A stretch of 64,000 nucleotides of DNA from Trissonchulus latispiculum (taxonomy: Eukaryota; Nematoda; Enoplea; Enoplida; Ironidae). Below, piece by piece: positions 42,545-52,473 of this stretch. The translations under genes and the position numbers were made by a program. The DNA is taken from positions 19,658 through 83,657 of the forward strand of contig JASAND010005338.1 in assembly GCA_030248195.1 (NCBI GenBank), read 5' to 3'. The notes under the pieces are model-generated. The model was given only the letters and a program-made list of their open reading frames with translations, was not told the origin of the DNA and made no database searches. The stretch's first letter is position 1. Every line of letters starts with the position of its first letter.

Positions 42545-43680
42545 ATATACAAGAATAAAAATGCTCCGATGGAGCATGAAAAATGCAATATGGGTGACAC
42601 TGGGTTTTAAGCAGACAGAGGACTAGGTTAAAAGCGCACTAATATGGACCAGCTTCGCTGAACAACCCATATTCGCGGAAATTGTCCACACAAAAATGCT
42701 GGCGGCAATCGTTCAATAACAGTTTAACAATTTGTCGGCACGACTTTGCAGCTATTACTATATACGTACATATAGTTGTGTTCGTAATACTTAACATTAC
42801 ATAATTAATACAACTTACAACACAACTTAATTTAATTAATTCAATTAATGCATATAATCCAACACTTAATACAACATATATAAATATACGTATATATATA
42901 TATATGCAGTAAAAATTGGTGTCACAAATTCCGCTCTGGTAACTCACTATAAAACGCTTGAAGTATATAAAGCATAATATTTCAAAATCAGCAAGCTCGC
43001 CTGGAAAGCTGACGAATTTAGAACTTAAGACAATAAAGGTCAAATGCGGAGTGGAGCATGCGTACCCGCGAATATGGGTTGTTCAGCGAAGCTGGTCCAT
43101 ATTAGTGCGCTTTTAACCTAGTCCTCCTGGCATTTACAACCTGCCCCTCCCATATTAACGTTTTAAAACCTAGTCCTCTGTCTGCTTAAAACCCAGTGTC
43201 ACCCATATTGCATTTTTCATGCTCCATCGGAGCATTTTTCTTCTTGTCCTATTTCATTTTTAAGGTTCTCAGTAAAACTTAAGCAAACATGTTAAAGCTT
43301 TATGAAAGAAACTTTAAAAATTCCCCCAATAATTACGTAACAGTCAACCAAGCCATAGAACAAAGAAGCTTGAAAAGTACAAAGATTTTGGCAGAAAAAC
43401 ACTCATCCACTACAAATAAGAATATTTTAGAAAGTTGCAGAAAATTATCTGTAGTTTGTTATAAGCCATTCTGCACTTCAGCAGCACTCTACTGCAGCGC
43501 AACCAGACGCAAGCGCCACTGCCAAAGTAGTAGACTTATACGGCATGATTTCCAATGCTATTCTGCACGTGCCTGCAGAATTTCAGACGATTACAACTTT
43601 TGTGTAGCTAGTTATAGGCCGTGCTGTACTTCAGCAGCACTCTACTGCAGCGCAACTAGACGCAAACGTAGGAGGCAGGG
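42545..43680 (+). repeat. FBS composite repeat, copy 4, proximal part
   Basis: Foldback head with arms 42548-42679 and 43066-43247 of the FBS-1 type. The left arm lacks one repeat module of about 66 bp that the right arm keeps. A spacer nearly identical to that of FBS-1 follows, then about 1.5 monomers of satellite A (43455-43670). The distal FBS part is found at 46511-47728, beyond a LINE. Confidence 0.72.
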
Positions 43681-43689
43681 AAAGAAGGG

Positions 43690-46510
43690 GGGACACAGGA
43701 GAGGAGAGAAGGAGGGGGGGAATTGAGTAGAAGGGGAACAGAAGAAAGAAAGACAAAAGAAAGGGGAGGAGGCTTCCCGAGCTCTACTATCCAGCTTAGG
43801 GAACCGTCCCTGGGGTGGCACTGATCAGGGAGACCTCGCAAGAGGCTGAAAACCAATGATTGTAAGTAGCCCGCTGCTTATCGGAGGCGGTGACCAGGAT
43901 ACGTAGCGTCCCCAGCCAGGTCGCGTACAACCGCTTGACGTGGCTGAAGAATCCATTCCCAATAACCATGATGAACGCTCTATTCAATACCAACCCCAAT
44001 GCTAGGATGGCCCCTTATGGCATCCCACGACAGGGGCCGGTAGTGGATGTGGGTGGTCGTAGGTGTAATCGCAATCCTGCTTCGGCAAGCCAACATGCCA
44101 TAACTACCTCGTGCTTACGAAAATTAGCAATTTGAAATGTTCGAACTCTTAGCCAAACTGGAAAGCTGGAACTGTTATGTGACGAACTTACGGATTACGG
44201 CTACGATCTTGCTGTCCTCGCGGAGGCGAGGCTGCAGGACAGTGGGCAATATTTCAGACCACGTCAACATCTTCCAAGTCATTCCTGGTATGTCATTCCC
44301 GCGGTCAAACCCATGAGCGAGGAGTGGCTTTCCTGGTTTCTGCGAAGCTTTCGAGTTCAGTGATGAGCTTTTCGCCATTCTCTGATAGGCTAGCCCTTCT
44401 AGAACTAGCTGGCCAGGTACCTACCTTCATTGTTGGCGACTGTGCTCCTACAAATCCATCTGCTGATGAATCGAAAGACACTCTCTATGACGACCTGCAG
44501 ACTGTCCTTGATACCATCCCAAAAAATGCCTTGGTGCTGTTATGTGAGGACTTTAACGCCGAATGCGGAGTAACGCGTGTAGGCTGGGAACGTACTCTGG
44601 GTCCTTTTGGTCACGGAGTGGCAAACGATAACGGTCTGAGATTACTGAGCTTTGCCTAATTTAACAACTTGGTGGTGGGTAATCCTTTTTTAGTCACCGC
44701 GAATCCCACCAAATCACTTGGCGCTCTACCGGAAACTGTGCAAAAGTTTTGGACTACGTATTGGTGTCTCGCCGCTTCAGGTCAGCCATTGAAGACGTTA
44801 AACTAAACTGTGCAGCCGCTATTGGCTCTGATCACTCTTAGGTTGGGGTCCGTATCCGATTGCACCTAAAGCTGCCAAACGCGCCCCGAGGATTCAAAGG
44901 ACGGACACGACAAAATTGGCCGATTTTGGCCATCAGGTCAAACTTCCAGTTGGCTGTTTCAAACAGGTATGCCGCGCTAGAGACTGCTGATGATTCAGTA
45001 GAGGCTGGTTGGGACGAGTTCAAATCTAACATTTGCCAGGCTGTTGCAGCCTCCTGCCCTCCGCCTCCAGTTCAATACTCGAAGCGCCGCTGTATATCTA
45101 ACGAGACACTACAGCTGGTGCAGCGGCGCAAAGCCAGAGGAAACAACAACTGCTTAAGGAATAGACTGAACAGGGCCATTAAAGCTAGTCTGCGGAAGGA
45201 TGAAGAAGCTTGGTGGACCAAAGAATGTGAAAAGGTTGAGCAAGCTGCGTGAACCGGAGACCAGCGAACTCTGTTCCGCACCATTGAAGCCATGACCGGA
45301 CCCTCCACTCGACGAGTAGCAGCCGGTTCGATGAAGGATGCCCAAGGAAATGTCCTCGCCACTGACGATCAGCGGCTCTCCCGATGGACAGAGTACTTCA
45401 GCTCCTTGCTCAATCGTAACGATCCAGCCAATTTAGATCAGCAGCTTTTAGAATTGGCCGAGACTAGCCCCCCTGATAATACGATCTCGACAGATGAACC
45501 ATCCATAGAAGAAGTAAGGAAAGCAATTGGAAACATGAAGCCTGGGACGGCAGCTGGCGTTGATGATATTGCAGCAGACTGCCTGAAACAAGGAGGAGAT
45601 GCTGTGCTGATTCCCTTGCACGCCCTTCTCTGCCATATCTGGCGAGAAGGTCAGGTGCCACAGGACTGGAAGGACGGCATTATATGTCCCCTATTCAAAG
45701 GAAAAGGAAGCCGACAGGAGTGCAAGAACTATCGTGGTATAACTCTGCTCTCTGTCTGTGGTAAGCTGCTCGTTTCCATAATCCAGAATCGTCTCCGACC
45801 GAAACGGGAGGCTAACTCCGCAGAGCAACAATCTGGATTTCGCCCTGGGAGAAGTACCATCGATAACATCTTCAGCTTGCGCCAGATTTTGGAAAAACGG
45901 ATACGTCATGGGCAACACCTCGTCGCTATATTTGTTGACTTTGCCGCAGCATTTGACAGTGTACATCGGCCTTCGCTTTGGTGTGCTCTCCGAGCCGAAG
46001 GAATTCCCGAAAAGCTGGTCACTCTGCTGCAAAGCCTTTACGATGGAGGCCGCAGCCGCGTCAGATCAGCACAAAAGCTGTCTCCTCCGTTCAACGTGTC
46101 AACTGGAGTGCGTCAAGGCTGCGTAATATCGCCTTTGCTGTTTAATCTGGTTGTCGACTGGGTCATGTCTAAAATACAAAGGACTGGCGTCCAAGTGGGA
46201 AATGACCTAAATGTTTCTTACGTGGCATATATACGCCGACGACCTCATATTGCTTGCGGATACAGCAGAAGGTCAGCTATACCTGGACGGTCTGGCAGAA
46301 GCCGCTGGAAGGCTGGGACTGGTGATTAATCCATCTAAGACCAAAGTGTTTGGCGCCGACAACATTCACTTGAGCGGGAACCACATTGAGGAGGTCCAGA
46401 GTTTTTATATTTGGGCTCCCAAATCAGCAGTAACACTGTCTCCCCCCAAGAAGATGTTGATAGCCGCATCGCTAAGGCAACCTCGGCGTTTGCACGACTC
46501 CGCCCGCGAC
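43690..46510 (+). pseudogene. Decayed LINE with apurinic endonuclease and reverse transcriptase
   Basis: Interrupted LINE pol gene spread over several frames. Endonuclease signatures lie at 44130-44800: a NVRTL-type start, EDFNAECG (residues expected as GDFNA), and GPFGHGVANDNG. RT signatures follow at 45490-46200: GVDDIAADCLK, CKNYRGITLLS, VDFAAAFDSVHR and VRQGCVISPLLFN. The catalytic YADD is one frame shift later (about 46226-46237). The longest open piece is 45292-46329. The order and motifs resemble RTE-like or related endonuclease-bearing LINEs, which mobilise by target-primed reverse transcription. The C-terminal region and 3' end are missing: LINE sequence stops at about 46510, where FBS distal sequence resumes. 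Multiple stops and shifts make it inactive. Confidence 0.82.
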
Positions 46511-47728
46511 TTTCTGTGGAGTTGGGACTTAAAAAATTTTTCGAAAATGGCTATTTGGACCGACTAACTTTGGACCGGCCACCAGAACGGTCCAGGACCT
46601 AAATCAAAAATCGGCCAACGTTATGCACTAGTATTCCCTCCGCACTTGTTCATGCAACAAACCTCGTGTCTCCAGCTTGCTCCCTGAGCCCTGTGGGCGT
46701 GACACAAAATGGCCGTTTTTTGGCCAGAAACGCCGTTAGGCCACTTTTGGCCGGCCGCACAGGTGGCATGCCGGGCCGGGAAGCGAAAAAATATAGCGCG
46801 GGGCACTTGGGACCATATCGGCATTCAGAAAATATAAACCTTTCCGACTGAAAATGTCCACATCTTTCAAACACCTCTTCACAAAATAGCCCTTTTCTAA
46901 GCGTGACTAACACAGAAAAAAAACGGACCTAACATGTCCAGAAGTGAAAATTTTCAAAGTTGAAAATTTTGGCCAAAGCTTTTTTGCAACTTGTTGTACT
47001 CGTCGTGTAGATTCCAACGATACCAAACTTGCCGAGTTTCATTCAGTATTGAGCTGGCACGGTGCTCGAACGAGTCGTATAGGGCCGCGCAGCGCCTTTT
47101 ACACCCATACTGCATCCTTTTACACCGCAGCGCCATTTGGCCGGACCAACTTTGGGCCGGCCGCCAGAACGATCCTGGCCAGATATCAAAAATCGCCCTC
47201 GTTAGGACATAAAACCCTTCCGTAGATCCTTATGCAACAAACCACGTCTCTCTAGCGTCTTCCCTGAGTCGAGTCCTGTAGCTTTGACAAAAAATTGGCC
47301 ATTTTTGGCCATTTTAGCGCCAAGTCCAATTTTGGCCGGCCGTACAGGTGGCTGGCCGGGCCGGGCAGCGAAAAAATATCAAAAAGGTTCACTTTCGGGG
47401 TATATACTCTCAGAAAAACCTAACTTCACCTGCGGAAACTGCCAGATCGTTCTAACACTCCGACAGAAAATTGCATTTTTCCAAGCGTGACTTACACGGA
47501 AAAAAAACAAACGGACCTAACTTGTCCGGAAGCGAAAATTTTCAAAGTTGAAAATTTTGACCAAAACTTTTTTGATACTTGTTGTACTCGTCGTGCTGAT
47601 TCCAACGATACCAAATTTATCTAGTTTGGTTCAGTATTTAGCTGGCACGGTGCTTGAACGGGTCTCTAAGGGCCGCGCTGAGCCTTTTACACCCATATTA
47701 TAGGCGGAGCGCTATCGCGCCCCCCTAT
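46511..47728 (+). repeat. FBS distal part, two partial tandem copies
   Basis: The block at 46515-47100 (starting at GTTGGGACTT) and that at 47135-47728 both match 26690-27315 of FBS-1: GGACCAACTTTGGGCCGGCC, CAGAACGATCCTGG, CAAAAATCG, and the GATTCCAACGATACCAAA landmark. The second ends with CCCATATTAT and the hairpin GGCGGAGCGC...GCGCCCCCC. Confidence 0.75.
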
Positions 47729-47733
47729 AATAA

Positions 47734-49260
47734 TACCAAGTAGGAAAAATGCTCCTTGCAGTCGCATGAAAAAAGGACAGCATTCAATTCGGGAAAAGAC
47801 AAGATTTAAAATGTGTAATATGAGCCAGCAATTAATTATGTAAAGGACAAGATTTAAAAGTTTAATATGAGCCGCTCGCTTTCTCGGGCTCGTATTGACG
47901 CCTTAGGAACACAGTTGTGTCTGCAATTGGGCTGCAAATATATACACACATAACTGAAATATGTGGAATTTTATCTAACAACAAAATATGCCTTATTGGA
48001 AGCCGAGCACACGGTAACATAACTTCTAATCAAGGGTATGCTGGAAACATTTAAAGCAGAACTTATTGCAGTCACAACATACAATCACTGGCGGATCCAG
48101 GATTTCGTGACGGGGGGCGGTAAAATTTTTTCAGCGGGGGGCCTGGGGGCGGAGCCCCCCCATCGTTAGAAAATTTTTGTTTTTGCAATAAAATTGGTCT
48201 TCGGATCTTTAATTCTTTTCATACAGAAGAACTGAGAAAATTTTTTAAAATTTTTGACATTTTTAGGCAAAAATGGTAATTTTCTCCGAAAAATCGGACG
48301 CATTTCAAGCTTTTTCTTCATAAATGCAATAAATATGCTGTTAAAAAGAACAAAATTCGCGCCGAAGGCGCGAAATTTTTTGGTTTTTTGCCCTTTTTTC
48401 CTTCTCTCCTTAATTTTTTCTACCTTCGAATCGCGACGGGGGGGCGGCCGAATGGATCCGCCCCTGCATACAATCTTACTATACAGCTAGCATGCACTTC
48501 AAATACTAAACCACATCTTTCAATAATGTACGGAAAACTTTGTGATTTTCAGCAATACCACTGCAACCATCTACGTATTTTTCTGTAACAGCAGTTTTGT
48601 ACTAAATAAGTTTGTGAGTAAAATGTCAGAATCGTGTGAACGAAAACACGAAAGAGCAAAGAAAGAATGATACCTCTTACGGACTATCTGTGAGGCGTCA
48701 ATATGAGTCCGAGAAAGCGAGCTACTCATATTAAACTTTCAAAACTTGTCTTTTATATACATAATTAAATGCTGGCTCATATTACACATTTTAAATCCTG
48801 TCTTTTCCCGATCTGAATGCTGTCCTTCTGGCTCATATTATATATTTCATGCGACTGCAAGGAGCATTTTTCCTACTTGTCCTATTTCGTTTTTGGGAAT
48901 GTTACATGATTCATTGACCATACTCTTAAATTAGGTGCTACCCCAGTAGCTTGAACCAGGAACTGGCTCACATTTGAACCAGTTGAATCAGATCAGTCGA
49001 TTCCCCATAGAAAATAATACTCGGCGTCGGCAGTATGTTTATCGTGTTCAGCGACCACGATATACTATACGTATCAGGTCAAGCTTTCAGGCAATTTAAA
49101 CTTATCTATTGATAGTTACAGACTGGGCTGTACAGTGCTGCGGCTGCAACGGTGGCAGCACAGCACGATAGCAGCACCGCACAGCGATGAGAATACTCAT
49201 CATGTTCAGCGCCCCCAATTTTGTACATGGGCACCACCAAAAGGCCGAAAATTGGGCACT
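47734..49260 (+). repeat. FBS composite repeat, copy 5
   Basis: Foldback arms 47737-47902 and 48694-48880 of the FBS-2 type. The loop is interrupted by the hAT-like MITE at 48086-48466. One satellite B monomer follows (48950-48990), then two GTTCAGCG blocks (49049 and 49205) and GGGCACCACCAAAAGGCCG. The distal hairpin is not found. Confidence 0.68.
48086..48466. mobile_element. hAT-like MITE, TSD CATACAAT
   Basis: Termini CACTGGCGGATCCAGG / GGATCCGCCCCTG with a perfect 8-bp duplication CATACAAT (48078-48085, 48467-48474). It is an antisense relative of 18616-19034, including GCGCCGAAGGCGCGAA. It is nested in the FBS-5 foldback. Confidence 0.92.
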
Positions 49261-49700
49261 GTAGGTAGCGCTTAGCTTCGTCAATGGCAGCTCAATTACG
49301 GATACTCTGCTGCTTACAGCTGTAGTGACCTACATTCGAGGTCATAAATGGTTATGCATTTCCAACTTGATTTTTGAACACTTTTAAGCATAGTCATAGC
49401 AGTGTATGTGGAAAATAGGCAATTTATACAGCATTTTTAGTATTTTGGCCCATTTTATTCCCCCCACTTTTCGACCTCCCCCCCACTAGTGGGGGGAGCG
49501 TCCCCACTTATCATCTGCTGCCTTTACCCAGTGGGCTCCAACAAATTTTCGTCGTTTAGTCCATATTCTTGTAGCTCTTGCCAGGAAGTTTTCCCCACCT
49601 CCCGGTCGGATACCTCTGATTCCTCGGTCCAGTGATTCTCTCATTTCTTCCTATCCAGCCCATGCGGTTAGTAGATCTTTAGTGACCACCCCAACCGTTG
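49260..49700. other. No gene recognised; C-rich MITE remnant
   Basis: CCCCCCACTAGTGGGGGG palindrome at about 49480-49498, next to CCCCACTTTTCGACCTCC, resembles an end of the 7966/11300 CTGGC family. No TSD could be placed. Confidence 0.35.
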
Positions 49701-50200
49701 CGCCCCTGCTCCTCGTACTGTGCAGGGTTACGAGACCCTCTTTCAACCTTTTCCCATTCTGTTTTACTGTGTCAATCGGAAACACACACAAGTCGGTGGA
49801 ACACTGTTATCAGTATTTACGGGCCATTCGTCTTGGCTTCTGAGATTTGGCTCATAAAATATTGGCAGCCCCCTCGAGAGTCGATGCTATCCGTCTTGCT
49901 AGGCAACTCCCAAAATCCGATCGATCCGCTGATGGAAGATCTGATCCGTCATAAAATCGATCAGTGTTTTCCTTTTCAACAAGCTCTGCGAACTTCAGCT
50001 GACTCCCCCCTGGTTCACTCGACTTTTCCGCCGGATAGGTTTAGGCCTCTGGGCTTCATTTTCGGGACTTTGCTGGTGCCAGGTCGGCAAAATTCCCTGG
50101 TATGGATGTTTTCGGAAATACCTTGATGGATATAAGAAATAGTCTCAGACCTGAATCGGAATATCCTGATCCTATTGTTGAGGTTTCTTTTCACCGAGAT
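49700..50200 (+). pseudogene. NADAR-domain-like relic
   Basis: Across shifted frames the order of motifs matches a NADAR (YbiA-like) domain: DPLSTFSHSVL, SVEHCYQYLRA, KILAAPSRVDAIRLAR, then LVHSTFPPDRFRPLG, and finally GNTLMDIRNSL, the typical C-terminal LMxIR pattern. NADAR proteins act on ADP-ribose-related or riboflavin-intermediate glycosidic bonds. At least two frame changes and stops break it, so it is inactive. It runs in one open frame (50102-50491) into LINE sequence at about 50205, either because a 5'-truncated LINE inserted into it or because the LINE carried it. Recognition is by motif memory only. Confidence 0.5.
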
Positions 50201-50204
50201 GTTG

Positions 50205-50486
50205 CAGTTATCCTCTATGACGGTGTAGAACCTCCTGCCAAACCTATAGTTGAAACATTTAAAGTTCTTGGAATGCTGATGGATAACAAGCTTAGTTTTT
50301 CAGAACAGTGTGCATCTCTTAGTGTTAAAGCCTCTACCCGCGCGAACCTAATTTTTAAAGCAATTAAGACACGGGAACGAGGTTTTCTTAAGGCTATGTT
50401 TATTACCTATGTTAGGCCTGTGCTCGAATATAACTCGGCTGTTTGGTCCCCTGTTCTACTTAAGGACATTAATGTTTTGGAAAATG
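50205..50486 (+). pseudogene. LINE reverse-transcriptase C-terminal fragment, part 1
   Basis: Encodes the region downstream of the RT active site (FKVLGMLMDNKLSF, then FITYVRPVLEYNSAVWSP), aligned with DLGITMDDNLTF and YIRPIVEYATEVWSP of the LINE at 2693-4357. The RT palm is absent, indicating 5' truncation. The coding sequence stops at the TA-flanked insertion and resumes at 51594. Confidence 0.8.
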
Positions 50487-50488
50487 TA

Positions 50489-51591
50489 TAGTCAAGCGGG
50501 AAAAAACCCACTTTTTAGATTTTTGGCCAGAACTTTTTAATGGTTTGACATATCGAAATGCTGATTATACAGGTAGCTAGGCCTAGTCGTAAGCTTTCTT
50601 ATGAGCTATAGAACACCTCTCTAGGGTGTGCCGTTAGCGAGAAAAATTGTCCCAAACTGGCGGGAAAAAACCCAATGCGGGAAAAAACCCATATGCGGGA
50701 AAAAAACCCACCCCAAAAAATTTTTGGCAAGCTGCCAGGAGCATTTCTAACCATTCCAAATGAAAGAGCAGGTTGTTTTTAGTACAACTGCATCAAAATA
50801 TATTAGTTTTTGTACTAAAATTGAGGTCATATGGTCATTTGAAAATGTTGTATCTTTAACACATAAACATAGGCAAATTTTGGAAATTTTTAAAAATTGT
50901 TTATTTTCGGCTGTTATAGTTATAGTTATTTTCGGCATCCTATAGGGTAGAAAACGCGTTTTTCTTGTATTTAGAGCCAACCTAAGACCCATTGTATGAC
51001 AAAAATAAGCATTTTTGGTTAAAATTGAAATTTTGGCTTGAAATGGCGCGAAAAATTTCAACCCCCTGGAGCACCCACAACAAAACGAACCCAGGTAAAA
51101 CTTATACCAATTTAATCTATAGGCTCCATTAAACAAATGTATGTATTGGTTTGACCTTTCCGGTCAATGGTTAGAAAAAAATTCAATTTTGAAAGTGGGT
51201 TTTTTCCCGCCGATGGGTTTTTTCCAGCCAACTCTAGGTCACCCCCAGGTCGCACCGGAGGGGTTAGAGCAGTATATATGGCATATATACATCACATGAA
51301 GCACAACAGATAATCTACATATAATCCGCTTTGGTCTTTCCAGTAGTTCAGGGTGGCCCGGCAAAGTTTGCCAAATTTCGGCACTTGGTCGGACCAAAAT
51401 TTCCAAAAATTTCAAAGTCCCAAAAAATTTTCAGGGAAGCAGTGGGAGCTACCATAATACACCCTCCAGGGTTATTTTGGATGCTCTTCAAGATAGGCTA
51501 TTAAAAACCTAGATAGCTCATACCGGTAAGCCCACACTGGGGGTGGGTTTTTTTCCCGCATTGGCGAGTGGGTTTTTTTCCCGCTTGACTA
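50489..51591. mobile_element. Mariner-like non-autonomous element, TSD TA, inserted in the LINE fragment
   Basis: Inverted termini TAGTCAAGCGGGAAAAAACC / GGTTTTTTTCCCGCTTGACTA flanked by TA on both sides. GGGAAAAAACCCA is repeated several times at each end. 1103 bp and no transposase. It splits one LINE codon series cleanly (VLENV before, QRRFMKRVTG after). A truncated relative of the left end lies at 15555-15640. Confidence 0.85.
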
Positions 51592-51593
51592 TA

Positions 51594-51770
51594 CAGAGGC
51601 GCTTTATGAAGAGAGTCACCGGCTTGAGTACTAAATCATACTCCCAAGCCAACGTCTTGAAATTTTAGGTTTACAATCGCTCGAGTCACGTCGTGTGAAA
51701 GCAGATTCATGTCAATGTTTTCGTATTGTTAAAAGGGGATTGATAAGGTTGATTTTCTGGCTATTTAATG
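51594..51770 (+). pseudogene. LINE reverse-transcriptase C-terminal fragment, part 2
   Basis: Continues part 1 after the TA insertion, with a RRFMKRVTGL motif matching the QRSYTKRIAGL region of the LINE at 2693-4357, then decays with stops. Confidence 0.65.
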
Positions 51771-51889
51771 TATAGGGATGACACCGGTATGAGAGGACAT
51801 ATATACTCTAATGCTACAACCAGCGTTTTCACGTAGAAAAAAACTTTTTCAGTAATAGGGTTGTAAACGTTTGTTTGTTTGTTTTTTGC

Positions 51890-52035
51890 CTAAAATAAAC
51901 CCAGCGATGGTAACCTGTTTACCCCTCCTGGACCTTTAACTAGCTGGCATCAGGCCAACATGGTCTGCAGAGGGCCGCGCAGAAGCCTTTACACCCATAT
52001 TACGTATGCAGGGGACCATCGCGCCCCTACAGAAT
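51890..52035 (+). repeat. Isolated FBS distal end
   Basis: AGGGCCGCGCAGAAGCC, CACCCATATTA and a degraded hairpin CAGGGG...CCCCTA match the distal end of the other FBS copies; no head is attached. Confidence 0.5.
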
Positions 52036-52159
52036 ATAAGTAAAACGCAAGCAATGTCCAACCTCAGAGCACCGAACATCAATGATGCTGTCGACTTCAA
52101 AGACATCACCGTCACCCTCACTAACAGACTCGTCCATCCTGGTTAGCAGGAAACAGGAC

Positions 52160-52208
52160 AGGATTAAAAAAAAATAAAAAAATAAAAAAAAAAATATTAT
52201 ATAAATAA

Positions 52209-52265
<57 letters not shown>

Positions 52266-52295
52266 TAAAATATATACGTATATATATATATTAGG
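52160..52295. repeat. Poly-A and (TA)n tracts
   Basis: An A-run of about 35 (52213-52249) followed by TA repeats, possibly the tail of a retroposed sequence. Confidence 0.75.
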
Positions 52296-52299
52296 GTTC

Positions 52300-52380
52300 G
52301 TTTCGACCGAATCCAAAATTTTGCCGGATCCGGAGCCGGATCCAGTTTGGATCCGGCCGGATCCGGATCTAGCCATCAAA
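52300..52380. repeat. CCGGATCCGG-rich transposon end
   Basis: TAGGGTTCGTTTCGACCG followed by repeated GCCGGATCCGG palindromes; it resembles a hAT-like terminus but no partner end was found. Confidence 0.35.
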
Positions 52381-52473
52381 ATACATGCAAATTTTTAAAA
52401 TTTTGTTTTTTAATTTTGTTAGTGTTTATGGGGTTTTTGTGGATTTGGTAATGTTTTAGTGTTGATAGTGAAT

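Noticed and set aside
45292..46329. Treating the LINE RT ORF as a host gene
   Set aside because: RT motifs, missing YADD frame and surrounding endonuclease remnants show it is a decayed retrotransposon.
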